This document shows, in pieces, positions 43,091-55,400 of a stretch of 64,000 nucleotides of DNA. How positions within the stretch are numbered: the first letter of the stretch is position 1; each line of letters opens with the position of its first letter. The notes below the pieces were generated by a model. The model saw only the letters and a program-made list of their open reading frames with translations, was not told the DNA's origin and made no database searches. Where the stretch lies: positions 17,848,001-17,912,000 of the forward strand of contig NC_056412.1 of the NCBI RefSeq assembly GCF_905147365.1. The letters are read 5' to 3'. The position numbers and the translations under genes were made by a program. The stretch is from Aricia agestis (taxonomy: Eukaryota > Arthropoda > Insecta > Lepidoptera > Lycaenidae).

Positions 43091-44940
43091 CTTTAAAAAA
43101 AGTTTACAATGCTGTAACTTAAAATTATACAATGTCAACATACAATTACATGATACATAATTGTAAGTCATATAATAACGTAGCCTTGCAAGCAGCCATC
43201 CTACTCCCAAGATGTGCCATCGTTTATGAAATCATTGACCTTATAGGCTTTGGCACACAAGCGTTCTTTGACTCCTTTTTTAAATATATTAATTCCAGAA
43301 AACGTTCAAAATCTTTCGAACGTTTTCTGGGATTTTATTGTAAAGGCGTATACATTGACCTTTAAAAGTAACAAGATCGGAATGGGAGAAAAAATTTAAA
43401 ATCACATTCCTCTCAAGTCAGGACTTATAGGGATACCGGATAACGAACCAGGAAGAATGAGCAATGGGCATACCTGATTATTGTCGTTTTGAAGTATCTC
43501 ATTACGTGTAATGGTTTCTTTGAACTAAAAAACCGGCAGGCACGGTTCTTCAAATATTTTTGTAAGCTCCTTTTTTGCAAGTGGTAAACAAAATGTATAC
43601 GGTGGTCACATGATAAATGAATTTCAGCGATGTTGCGGCCAATATTTGAAATAAACAGCGGTACACTCCAAGAGTGTCGGGAGAAGTGACAACGAAACAG
43701 CTGAACAGGCATACATTCTAGCCGCGTCATAAAAAAAGAGAGATAATAATAATATTTCTTCTGTGCTGCGCCAGTTTGCTTTGCCTGCGGCTTTCCTTCG
43801 ATCAGGTCACGTTCCCTGACGTGAGTTTAACATTTTATCCTTACGTAGTTTAAATACTCTTTGTTTTATCCATTCCAAAAATTGCACAAAGCCGCTAAAA
43901 TTGTACTTAAAAAAAAAAACCGTAATTGTCTATGCACACTGCACTTGTGCGCTCGAGTGTACGTAATAGTGCGTGACCGCGGATATAGTTTTTGTTATCG
44001 ATGGGGTTCGGTCGATCAACCTATTTAACGGTACTTACTCGCCATTGAAACACTAGTGATGACACGTCATATCGATATCGCTTTATGGGGATAATTACGC
44101 AATTCTGAGTTCAGGTAAACCATTTGTTAGTAATTCATGCCTTTTCTTACATGAACACAAGCAACGAGGTACATTATCACAAAAAAATAATATTTAAACG
44201 AGGATTATCTTAAAAGTGGTGCGAGAGAGCTAGTTAAAGTTATTAAACTGCACTTAAATTATGGTGATTTTAAAATGTTTTTCTTTAAATTTTTGAAGTA
44301 ATTACGGGTCATTTACCCAATTAATTATATTTAACTCAACTAAAAATCACCTGATGGTGTTATATAATACAAGAGGGCACTGATACTAACAAGGGGCATT
44401 TTAAAATCAAATCAATCAAACTTTTTATTTGAATTAAAAAGTTTTATTCAGTAAAATCGGTTTATGTAATACCACGACTAGTGATCTAGAAAATCTAGAA
44501 ATTATCTAAAAAGTTTAATTGCAAAATTATTTGCAGCTTTGTTCCAATTAGAAAACAAGTTATTCTTATTGCAAGATTGTAGTAGACAGATGAATATCAT
44601 AGAAGTTTGAATGAAATTCGTATCATTTAATATCTTGTAAAATACATATAGACTTAATTGTACATTCTTGCGGTATTTACAAATAACATTTTTGTTAAAC
44701 TATTCTTAATATTACTGGGTGGTACGATTTCTCTGTCTGTCACATCTTTCAGGTTTAAACCACTGTGCCAAGCTATGAAGATAAGATACCTTTAGTACCA
44801 GGGAAAAACTGTTTTTCTCACGCAGGTTTTAAGGTATTTAAGGCTACTGCGAATTCTACGCGACCGAAGCTGTTATAGACATAATCTATCAATATTTTAT
44901 CGATAAAAATCGAGTATCGACTAAGTATATAATATTACTA
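43091..44940. other. Intergenic AT-rich DNA
   Basis: No gene recognised. A 13-bp perfect stem ccagaaaacgttc / gaacgttttctgg sits at about 43297-43331. Confidence 0.45.
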
Positions 44941-45750
44941 GCAATTGCCCGCGACTTCTTCCGCGTTAGCATAGTAGATCACATCCCAAGTATTATTTAT
45001 TGTACAAAAATATTCAATGTACAGAATTGACTTTCCTACGATTTTATTATATAAATATAGATGTTCCGCGCGGCTTTGCTTGCGTAATTTAGGAATTTCA
45101 CGCAACCGTATATTTTTCCGCAAAAAATAGCCTTTGTTCCTTCACGTGGTCTATTCTTCATGTTTGCCAAATAACATAAAAATTGCTCCAGTAGTTCTTA
45201 AGATAATAAGCAATTTCAAATAATTTTCCTCCGTTTTTTTCCACATTTTCCTCTATTTCTTTGCTCCTATTAGTTTTAGCGTGATAAAATATAGCCTATA
45301 GCTTTCCTTGATAAATGGGCTATCTAACACTGAAAGAATTTTTCAAATCGGACCAGTAGTTCCTGAGATTAGCGCGTTTAAATAAGCCCTTTTATATAAT
45401 TTCCCACGTTTTTTCCACATTTCTTAGCTCCTATTAGTCTTAGCGAGATAAAATATGGCCTATAGTCTTTTTCGATAAATGGGCTATCTAACACTGAAAG
45501 AATTTTTCAAATCGGACCAGTAGTTCCTGAGATTAGCGCGTTCAAATAAGCCCTTTCATACAATTTCCCCCGTTTTTTCCACATTTTCCTCTATTTCTTC
45601 GCTCCTATTAGTCTTAGCGTGATAAAATGTAGCCTATAGCCTTCCTCAATCAATGGGCTATCCAACAGTAAAAGAATTTTTCAAATCGGACCAGTAGTTC
45701 CTGAGATTAGCGCGTTCAAACAAACAAACTCTGCAGAATTATAATATTAG
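44941..45750 (-). repeat. RTE-type LINE 3' region with an internal tandem repeat
   Basis: At 44941-45130 the minus strand carries the 'cgcggaagaagtcgcgggca' phrase of an RTE 3' end. From 45219 to 45720 there are three tandem units of about 165-175 bp, each running 'cgttttttccacat ... ctcctattag ... agcctatag ... aaatgggctatctaacactg ... aatttttcaaatcggaccag ... ctgagattagcgcgttcaaa'. Units begin near 45232, 45407 and 45571. A single unit in the opposite orientation lies at 50275-50480. Confidence 0.75.
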
Positions 45751-46649
45751 TATAGATATCATCGATAATTATATCCCATCACTACACTTCAAAAGTGATA
45801 ATAGCGTTCGCATCACCACGTATTGTGATTACTTTTTTCAATAACGGTTGTTAATGAAGACTCAAAGTAAGCAACTGCTTGTCGGAAGGTAACGGTTTTG
45901 GTTTCAAATCGTCCACTTCCGTGATCTTGTTAGGGATGTGCTTTGTGTAGGGACGTGCTGTAACAATTTTGGGGTTAATGGATCTGGGTTAAAGTTAATC
46001 CTGGGTTATAATAAATTCGAATGGTAGTAATACAAAATCAGTTTCTAACTTCCGCACTCAGATTCAAATATTAATTACAATTTATCTGTCATTGGCCTTA
46101 ATTTAAGTTCATCATTAAATGCCTTAGCACATTATGTATGAAAACTGTTTTACCAAGTAGGAAAGTTGTATATTATATTCTGAAGCGCATTCATTCATCT
46201 GTTCCAAATATAAATGACTGAATTTAAAACGCAACAACGTTGCAACGTGACCTGACCCTAAGTAAGTAAAATAAAACAACTGACTATATTTGCAGACGGG
46301 TAAATAAACTCATAAGTTCTACTAAGAGCCTAAACAAATACGAAAGAAAACTCACATTTTTGTCCACATCACACGTTTTTGTTTAAACAACCTCCAACTT
46401 AGTTGGTTAGAGGGTGATTTGAGTCAATAAACACTCGTGTATTTTTTGGGTTGATATTTGATAGTTTATACTTGGTTTGAGTCATTTTTCTGTTCTAGTC
46501 TTCATATAAGAAAACCGCATCATAATATAGATTTTGATACAAAGTTCGCTTATTATGAGGCAGTCTGTTTGCTCGTTTGCTCTACATCAAAGCGTGTTCA
46601 TATTAGGTTTGCTGCACTAGCACATACATTATTGTCATTTACTCTGATG
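45751..46649. other. Intergenic DNA
   Basis: No gene recognised; the phrase 'gttgcaacgtgacctgaccct' at about 46242 belongs to a MITE end family (see 55128). Confidence 0.4.
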
Positions 46650-46657
46650 CTCTATGA

Positions 46658-47766
46658 CAGTGTTTTTCAACTTGTGGGTCGCGACCCTCCAGGGCCAGCA
46701 ATCAGCATTTGCAGGGGGTCGCCAGAGATTTGTAGGGGCAAGCGAGAGGTCGTTAGACTTTTGGGCGGAGCGTTTGCAGGAACCGCTAGTAAGCGTCGCC
46801 CTGATAGAGGCAATCCGACCACTATTCAAAGAGTGGGTGAAACAGAGATACGGAGCGCTCTCCTTCCATCTGACACAGATGCTGACCGGGCACGGCTGCT
46901 TCGGTCGGTACCTGTGCCAGATCGCGAGGAGAGAGAGAGTGACACGAGATGTCACCATTGCATCGACGAGACAGACACGGCCGAGCACACATTGTCGACG
47001 TGTCCATCCTGGACGGAGCAACGAGCGGCCCTTACGGCTGCTATTGGATGGGACCTCTCCCTGCCAGCAATAATCCGGACAATGCTGAGCAGTGGGATTG
47101 CGTGGCAGGCGAATGACTTTGCCCAGAAAGTCATCACTGCAAAAGAGGAGGCCAAGCGCAGAAGAGAACAGGAGGCGCTCGACGCCTTGAGACGGCCGAG
47201 GAGAAGACGCGCACCACGGAGTGGTCGCACCGCCCTGCCTTAGCCGGAATACTCGGGGTAGCAGTGTTGGGACACCGCCGCCCTTTGCACCGAGTTCCAG
47301 AGAGAGCCGTACTGTACATGGTGCTCCTGCACATCGAGGCCCACGTGTGGGCTTTTCTAGGCCACCCCGCGGGACGACCTAGAAAAGTCTACATGCTTTG
47401 ATGAGTCTGCGAGACGCGGACAACCGCTGGTAGAGTTGCGGTAGGTTAATCGTGCCCGTGACTTTGCCTAAGCGGGGAGTGGAGCACTATGGGATTTTAG
47501 TGGATAGTTCCTCGGAGAGTACCACATACTACATACCCGGCCGATGTCCTCAATCCGCCGGGGATGCGCAAAGAATTTCCCCATGTAAAATAAAGGGGGT
47601 CGCCAGAGGTCGAGAGAACCATTTCGGGAAATAAATAGTTAAGATCAGAAATAGCAGGAGAATTTATCAAAAAAGCATACATAGATGATAAAGCAAAGGT
47701 CGCGAAATATTTTTCTATTCCAGTGGACCCCCCCCCTGAAATCATGAAAAAGGTTGAAAAACACTG
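46658..47766. mobile_element. hAT-type MITE interrupted by an R1-like LINE fragment
   Basis: Exact 14-bp terminal inverted repeats CAGTGTTTTTCAAC / gttgaaaaacactg and an exact 8-bp duplication CTCTATGA (46650-46657, 47767-47774). Without the insert it matches the element at 35079-35309: 'tgtgggtcgcgaccct', 'gggggtcgccagagg', 'ggtcgcgaaatatttttct'. Confidence 0.93.
46728..47594 (+). mobile_element. 5'-truncated R1-like non-LTR retrotransposon inside the hAT MITE
   Basis: 867 bp flanked by an exact 14-bp duplication gggggtcgccagag (46714-46727, 47595-47608). Coding remnant: LTGHGCFGRYLCQIARRE in one frame, then after a shift within a GA-rich run (about 46925-46940) CHHCIDETDTAEHTLSTC in another, the Cx2Cx8Hx4C knuckle at the C terminus of R1/TRAS-type proteins, followed by DLSLPAIIRTML and a KEEAKRRREQEAL helix to the stop at 47243. 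The 3' UTR ends in 'catgtaaaataaa'. Dead copy. Confidence 0.88.
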
Positions 47767-47774
47767 CTCTATGA

Positions 47775-48930
47775 AGACAGTAGCTTAGAAAAGTGTAGAG
47801 ATATAAAAGGCAGACGAGGATGTATTTGATTTGATCGGGTTTCATATAACCCGACCAAATTATTTATTATCATTATTTTGACATAGCCCGGCCAAGCAAT
47901 GCTCATCCGATGATACACATAAGGTTCGCCTATTGAATTCATGTTAATATTTGCATCCATTATCTTTGCAAGCATACGACCGTACTCAGTCAGATTAAAA
48001 TAATATGTTGGCTTAACTATTTAAATACAATTTGGCATTAAGCACTTTAATATGTCAAATTCATCATTAAATTAAGGTTAAGTAATAATTAAATGACTCT
48101 GCGGCCGATAGACATGATCAACATAGGCGTAACATTGGTTTGCAATATATTATAATATCCCAAAAGCTCCGTTAGTTTAGTAGGTACACTGTACAGTGTA
48201 CAGTCGTGTAAACATTCAGTAACGTCGCGGGCGTACGAGGCGCAGCACGCGTACTGTCGAGCGCGAAAGTGTGAAGTGCAAAAAATATATTTTGTTCTGT
48301 CAAAAACTAAAAAAAAATAGGTATGCGTTTGAGGTTTTATGCATTCTTCATTGTTAGGCTGTAACCTCAATGGCTGTAATGATTGTGTTTTAAAACAATG
48401 CGTTTTAAGGATTCCGATTTCTGATAAGATAGAGTAAACATTTTAAGAATTTTAAGTGCACAGTTTTGTTTATTTAAAATTGGGATCTTTTGCATAAAAT
48501 ATATGTTAATATTAAATGTAAATTTCTCTGTGTAAAATTTCATTAAAATCGGGTCAGTATTTTCGGAATCGTATTCGATGCAACAAACTTTTTCTATTAA
48601 AAAATCATAAATCTTACTTTGCAATCATTGTTAATATCCGTAGACAATAATTACAGCAATCAGTCTAGCAAAATAGTTTTACCGTCAGGCCCAACGGCCA
48701 ATCGGTCAAAACTTATGAGGTCCAATATTATGTATCAAAATTCGTATGAAATTCTGTGCCCCGTTATTTTGATTAAGTAGATATAGTTATATAGTTTTAA
48801 ATTAACAAAAAACTAAAAACCTCAGCCACCAAGCTTTGTTATTAAGTGGTACTTGCAAGGTTTAGAATTCCCCGGGATCTCGTCTTCTAAAATCACGTCC
48901 AGTTATTCATTGCAGTGTCTGATAAGTGAT
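47775..48930. other. Intergenic AT-rich DNA
   Basis: No gene, RNA or complete repeat recognised. Confidence 0.4.
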
Positions 48931-49025
48931 ACACCTGCAACTCTTCTGATGTTGCCATTGTCGTTGCGACGGTAGTTGCTTTCCATTAGGCGACCCGTTT
49001 GCTTGTTTCCCTCCTAATTGTATAA
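48931..49025 (-). repeat. Dispersed repeat S, 5' part only, minus strand
   Basis: 'acctgcaactcttctgatgt', 'gcgacggtagttgctttcca', 'ggcgacccgtttgcttgttt', then an A-rich end. Confidence 0.78.
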
Positions 49026-49264
49026 AAAATAAAAGATGTTTGGAAGTTACATGCCACCATGTTACTGGTTTAGTTAGGAACATAATACTCATTCAATATG
49101 GAGTAAGTAGTGTAGGTCGCGGCCGTACACAAAACCTGATGAAGCTTCCGCGTCTGATAAGGTCAGTTTACATTGCGACGATGCATTTTTAGGGTTCCGT
49201 ACTCCAAGGGTGAAAACGGGACCCTATAGCATAGAAACGGTACCATATTATTAAGACCACTAAG

Positions 49265-49468
49265 ACTCATTTATTAGAGGACAAAATTTTATTTTTAGGA
49301 CATGTGGGTTAAGCTTCTATTGACCCTCTGTCAATAGAAGCTTAACCTCAAGTTTGTGGGGTCGTCACTCTTGTCCCCCGGCCGCTATCTTGAAAAGAGG
49401 TAACGTAAGCTTCTTTTGACCCGCTCCACATGTCCTAAAAATAAAATTGCGTCCACTAATAAATGAAA
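49265..49468. mobile_element. MITE with inner perfect hairpin
   Basis: Outer arms catttattagaggacaaaat.. and its imperfect inverse ..attgcgtccactaataaatg, with the exact core tttatttttaggacatgtgg / ccacatgtcctaaaaataaa. Inside is a perfect 17-bp stem gttaagcttctattgac (49310-49326) / gtcaatagaagcttaac (49332-49348). Confidence 0.82.
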
Positions 49469-49499
49469 AGCTCAAGTAACATTTCAATAGACTAATATT

Positions 49500-50261
49500 C
49501 CCAAAGTAAGAATTAAAAAAATATAGGGCTGTCCTACAAAAATGCCTAGAATCTGCAACTGTTACTACCTAAATCTGCTAATATTATCACATTTGCCTGC
49601 CTTATTTGCGCTTTTGACCTTAATGAGTCCTATTAAATTAGATTACCATATTATACGCTACCGTGCGATACGCTGCGATCTCACGATCTGTCTTTATGTA
49701 ATACGTTGCCTCATATTACATTTTCTTAACTTTTCATTTTACGCGCAGAATTGTAGGTCACGACATGCTACGATGCGTTTTATATTCTATGCTGATATAG
49801 ATAATAATCAAAATCTAACGTTGTTGTCTGTAAAAAATCTTAAATTCATGGCTATACGTATTACGTACTACGGAGTCAAAAATTCATTCAATCACATCAA
49901 ATCCATCTACTTACAACACGGTCACATTAATTTGACGCATCGCTGGAATGCAATAACATGCTCACTCCATAATGACGTCATCAAACCGCGTCTCTAGTTA
50001 ATGTGACCGTGTTATAGTTACAACTTAATTGTATTCAAAAATTGAAGATCACTCTTCGAATGAATATTCCAAATTACAACAATTTTCTTCATGAATATAC
50101 CTGTTTCTTTTCAAACTTTGAGAGTCAAAAATGGCAACCAATTTTTTTGTAAAGTTTTTATCATTTATATTAACATAATAAATAATAATATTATGATTAT
50201 TTTAACTTGACATAATTATCTATACTTATATACTTATCTATACTAATCTAAACTAATAATA
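49500..50261. other. Intergenic DNA with one 151-codon open frame of no known family
   Basis: 49542-49997 (+) is open for 151 codons, but the residues (many I/L/Y, mixed Cys) and AT-rich codons show no family or repeat structure I know. 'taacacggtcacattaattt' at about 49913 is roughly inverse to 'ttaatgtgaccgtgttat' at about 49998-50016, so the 3' half is inside a foldback. I regard the frame as probably non-coding. Confidence 0.4.
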
Positions 50262-50615
50262 ATAATATAAAGCGGAAGAGTTTGTTTGTTTGTTTGTTTG
50301 TTTGAACGCGCTAATCTCAGGAACTATTGGTCCGATTTGAAAAATTCTTCCAGTGTTAGATAGCCCATTTATCGAGGAAGGCTATAATTTATCACACTAA
50401 GACTAATAGGAGTGAAGAAATAGAGGAAAATGTTGAAAAAACAGGGGAAATTTATTGAAAGCGCTTATCTCACGAACTACTGGAGCAATTTTTCTGTTAT
50501 TTGGCACAGATAAGAAGTAGACCACGTGAAGGATCACAGGCTATTTTTTGTGGACAAATTTGTCTGTGAAATATCTAATTTACGCGGGCGAAGCCGCGCG
50601 GAACGTCTAGTTTAA
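50262..50615 (+). repeat. RTE-type LINE 3' fragment
   Basis: (gttt)n run near 50281-50305, then 'gaacgcgctaatctcaggaa', 'gtccgatttgaaaaattctt', and a final 'acgcgggcgaagccgcgcgg' + aacgtctagt. Same family as 44941-45750 in opposite orientation. Confidence 0.72.
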
Positions 50616-51386
50616 TATAATATTATATTCACCGCAAAAATTAGGCCACTCTACACAAAAATGCTCCAAACTAGAGCACTTTTGTAGTTCTGTCTCTAAC
50701 TGTAGCTAGGCGGCAGACAAGTCTTGTAATAACAGTAAAAGCAATGGCGGAAAATTGTAGACTATTTCGACAAACGGTAACCAGACAATGATAGGGTAAT
50801 GGTATTCGATAAGATTGCTTTTTAAATACAGGTTCGTTTCTAGTAAGAAATGATCTACATAATATTATACCACCACTGAATATTGATATATATTGATAAG
50901 TACATACATGAATTATTATACTTTTGTCGCAAAGAAATATGTAGAGCATTTTGCTCTACATATTTTTTTAACTACTTTTTTTTATATTTACTAATTTAAT
51001 TGGTTTGTACATACCTAATGATATCTTATTAATATATTGTAGTATACAAGTAATAATTAAGGCCAAGCGCTAACTTAGAACATGTAAATCATTGTAAGGG
51101 GGCTAATAACTAAATAGTTATATAATAGCTCTACAGTTTACCCCATAAGCTAGACTTAAGAGGATACGCTAGCACTGTTTTTCCATACAAACGTATTCCC
51201 CAATGTTTTATTTTTAATTTACGAATAAATAAAAAAATATGACCTTCGCAAAAATGAATGCCCCGTATCCCGCCAATCGACCGACCATAAACACAGAATA
51301 AATAATAGTACAGGCCATAAAACAAATTTAAAAGATCTAGATAAAAATATAAAAACGTAAAGGCATAGACTCATCCTTCCTGAAGA
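50616..51386. other. Intergenic AT-rich DNA
   Basis: No gene recognised. Short hairpin 'gtagagcattttgctctac' at about 50940-50959. Confidence 0.4.
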
Positions 51387-51388
51387 TA

Positions 51389-51600
51389 TAGTCCGTCAAG
51401 AAAGTCATGTCAGGCGGGAATTTTTTTAAATGAATTAAAAAATATGAGAACTTTATTAATTCGAGATAAAAATGTGCAAAGTGACAATATTTAAAATGTA
51501 ATAAGCGTTCTCTGTGAAAATACAAAGAAAAAATACACCTTTTAAGCGTGATTACGTTTAGAAAATTTTCCCGCCTGTCATGACTTTCTTGACAGGCTAT
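51389..51600. mobile_element. MITE, ends TAGTCCGTCAAGAAAGTCAT
   Basis: Inverted ends tagtccgtcaagaaagtcat / atgactttcttgacaggcta, continuing with caggcgggaa / ttcccgcctg. TA-rich flanks on both sides. A fragment of a relative lies at 42430. Confidence 0.78.
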
Positions 51601-52305
51601 ATTTAAAAAATAATAATTAGATAGGCTCTATTTTGAAGGAGGAATTAGAGGACTACGTTACCTCGATTTACTGCAATCTGTCTTATCACAATATACGAGC
51701 CGGCGCAGGGTGAAGCGTGATGGCAATAGTTTCTTCAAGTAGTTACCTATTTTTTTAATTCTTCTGCACCCGCGTACCCTCTTTTTTTGGAGAGTGTGTA
51801 AGTTTTAAGAATTATATAAGTAAGTCTGAAGTCGGTTAAAATAAACTTAAAATCAGCTTAACATTCAAATATTATGCCGTTCAATGATAGTAATATTAAT
51901 GTGTTTTTAATATCGCCCTCTATTGTTTATCATGAATATTATATAAGTGGCACAAAAATCCCAATAATGATGAAAACTAAGCACAAAAACATGTTTTATG
52001 TATTCGTGCCAAATACCCATAGGCCGCAATGAGGAAGGAAATAAAAAGTTTAATTTTCGAATCTAGAATACGTTACAAAAGAGTGCATAAAATCGCAACG
52101 AAGCAGAGTGCAATAAAAAGTAAAAAACACAGTTTTGGTAAAGTGGGTTACTAAGATGTGTTTATTGAGTGCTAAAACTGTACATTGATATGCGAAAAAA
52201 ATTGGAACATTTGGCAAAAAGTGGTTTCGATGATTCAAATTTTCAAACGTGGAACGTGAAAAGTTGTACTACTGGCTGGTTCGATGATGTGATTTGAAAA
52301 ACAAG
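51601..52305 (+). other. Upstream region of the DUF4789-like gene
   Basis: No gene seen. This is the likely promoter and 5' UTR region for the gene starting at 52306. A TATA-like 'attatataagtggca' occurs near 51938, but no start site can be fixed. Confidence 0.4.
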
Positions 52306-52467
52306 ATGGCGGCGTGGGTGTGGTTGGCGGCACTGTTCTGCGGAAGTCAGGCTGCCGTGCTGCCGCCGCCGTGGGCCGACGTGCGCCGGAACCCTTGCGC
52401 CTCGCACCCTCGAGGCTGGCTGATGCTGTACTGGCCCTCCGACGGGAAATGCTATACTATTTATAAG
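52306..52467 (+). CDS. DUF4789-like gene exon 1
   Basis: Signal peptide plus the first half-module (GWLMLYWPSDGKCYTIYK). Donor GTTCGT at 52468, phase 0, is weaker than consensus, but reading on gives VRITVKL and a stop. Confidence 0.83.
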
Positions 52468-55400
52468 GTTCGTATTACTGTTAAATTATGATACAGCTAC
52501 AAAAAAACAGTTACAAAGTTTTAAAAATGTATTAAAGTCGTTTGAAATTAACGGACTAAGAATTTCCTAAGCGAAACGACCATCATTACTGTTATGGCAT
52601 TATTTTGATCTATACAAGATGTTAGTGTAAACACCGTTATCCTTGAAACCATCAAATGAGACCGTCAAAATGAACAACGTTTTCTATGAAAATAATGCTA
52701 GGAACTCAAAAAAGTCCGTCTTCATACTTCATAGTTGTTCATTTTGGCTCATTTGATGGTTTCAAGGATAACGGTTGAGGTTTACACTAACGGCCGTTCC
52801 CAATATTTGATCTATCTCTGGTTTTGCCCTACTAGAGATAGGAATAACTCACATTAGACATTAGAGACATATATTTTATGTCAATTGTGAGCTATTCCTA
52901 TCTCTAGTAGGGCAAAACCAGAGATAGATCAAATATTGGGAACGGCCGTAACACACTGTATTATATCCTACCAAGCGTTTTTCGTAGCGAATACCTAACT
53001 CTACAAACACAAAATACTAGCCCTGCCCTACCTTACACCTGTTTCCTTGATGTGCTGTCACGCAGCGCTAAGCATAATCTAACTAATAAAATCTTCACAT
53101 TAAACTTGCATACATTAAATTAAAGCGATGAATATTTTTGTTGGCCGATTTGGGCGGTTCGTGTAGGATCGCGGCTGACCCACTGACAGACTGACACACT
53201 CTTAACACTTTCGATCTATTATGATCTTTGCTATTATGTTACGCCCATAAAGTTAATATATAGGTCTACCAGGATATGATGGCAAAAAGTGAGAAAATAA
53301 ATTGACTCTAGCAATACCGGGGTAAATGGAATAAAACATTTTGATCCTTTTTTCTTTCCTTATAGAAGCTTATTCTGTGTGGGAAACATGCAAATATACT
53401 TAAAAAATTATACAATGATCAAGGATATTTTTTGAAAGTCTGTCATCAAAATTTGCCATCAGATTCTGGTAGACCTAGCGGAATAGAGAAACAAAGGCCT
53501 GAGTGGAAAAAAGAGACGTGTGACACATGACAGCAGAACTAATTTTTTTAAATCTGATTGACGTCCAGTCGGCACTTATCGGCACGTTGGTTGATTTAAT
53601 CTCTTAGAAAGATGCTTTTGTAAGGGTATACGTACACATATTTTTACACACAAACGTAAATCAATTTCGGTTTCGTTTGACAACTCGAGACTGTTTGGTT
53701 ACGCCCATTTACGTCAGTTATAATCTGCTAATATAATCATTAATTAGTCTAAAATGACCACTTGTGATATGTTTTGAAAGAGTTTAAACTCTTAATAAAT
53801 AAATAAAGAGTCTAACTTTTAATTTAATTTGACATTTCGGCAGAATGTCATAATTGAAGACGTAAGTTGATGAAGTGGATAAGTAACATTTTATATTATA
53901 AGTGTAATTACTCATTTTTCACTCATAATTAGAACAAACCTGTAACTTCCCACTTCATCATCTGGCTAATATAAAATCCACAACTTTTTTATTTCAAATA
54001 ATTTTCCCGGTCCTGATGTCTCCATTTATGCAAATAAAGGAAAATTTTAAAACTGTTACTTACCCACTTCATTAGCTTACGTCTCAATTATGATAACTGT
54101 CAAAACTGGTGGTCCATATTTCATCAGGCGTGTAGCCGTTTTGAAACAAATTATGAAACATTTAAAAGTGGCCATAGACAGATTGTAAGTAGTGAGCATA
54201 TTATCAGTTTAATGGATGTTTTTTGCACTCTATACCAGTGTATAATGTGCAATAAACATCCATCATAGCAAACCCTCAAAATGTTAAGGTGACTGAAAAT
54301 GTTTCCTAGCGATCCATTACACGTTTTTGGAAAATACAGTATTACAAAAGTTCTTACGCTCTAAGAACGTAGGTGATACACACAAATAGTGAAAATTTGA
54401 GGGATATAATATTGTATCCTTAATTATTGTCGGTTTAGGGAACACAGCGTTAGGAGGTGGTTGGTGAAAACAGGTATTAGTGACTTTTTATTTGGTCTAG
54501 CGTATTTGTCCTACTAGTAAAGATTTTCACTGTCTGTTTATATTATACAATAACATAATATAAGGTTTCGTAAGCGTCAGAATATATTGTGGCAAGGCAT
54601 GAAGAGCAGCGACTAAGGAAGCGCGATGTAACTCGCCAGATATTATTTCCGACTATAATTTACTGATAACATTTTCATGTAACAAGATTTAATGCATTTC
54701 TTTTAGATCTACTAAGTAACATTAGGTCATACTTAAAAAGTAATATAATTATTGGGTGCAATAATGCTCTTTGCTGACGTCATTTGTAGAAGACAGGAGT
54801 TAACTAATTTTGGGTCGTCCGATAGTATAATTGGTGGCCGATTTTTGTAGGAAGAGATTGGAACATACTGCAACGCATACGTCATACAACCTGGCCAGAA
54901 ATAAAACGAAATTTCAATTATGCCCTATTTTCGGTCCTACAATGACGTGGCTATTCTTATATGTATTCCAAGAGTCAGGGGCCGTACTATGCAACCTTTT
55001 TGAGACTCAAACGAACGAATCGGAATGCCGCGTCTTACTCTAACAAACGTAAACGTAACGTTGTTAGAGTAGGACGCGGCATTCTGATTCAATCGTTTGC
55101 CCCGAAACGGTTTCGTTGTATGCCTCCAGTTTACATTGCAACGCGACGAGTCACGAGACAATGCGATGCGATGCATTTTTATTAAAGAGCCATTCGAAGA
55201 GTAACATTGCAGGTCTGAAGTCCGTCAACTCAATGTGTATCATCTTGTTAAAAGTTCAGTTTTGATTGGCGCATTTAAAAACGCATAGCGTTGCATCGCC
55301 TCGTCCTTGCAAAATATGTAAACTGACCCTAATAAAAACGCAGCCACAAGATGCGTTGCTGCAGCGCGTGATGTTGTCGCACGTCAACGCCTAAGCGTTG

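Noticed and set aside
42706..43096. 107- and 123-codon + strand frames
   Set aside because: They lie in repeat-derived GC-rich DNA with phrases shared with the right edge of the window.
49542..49997. 151-codon + strand frame as a protein gene
   Set aside because: AT-rich, no recognised family or signal, partly inside a foldback; left as unassigned sequence.
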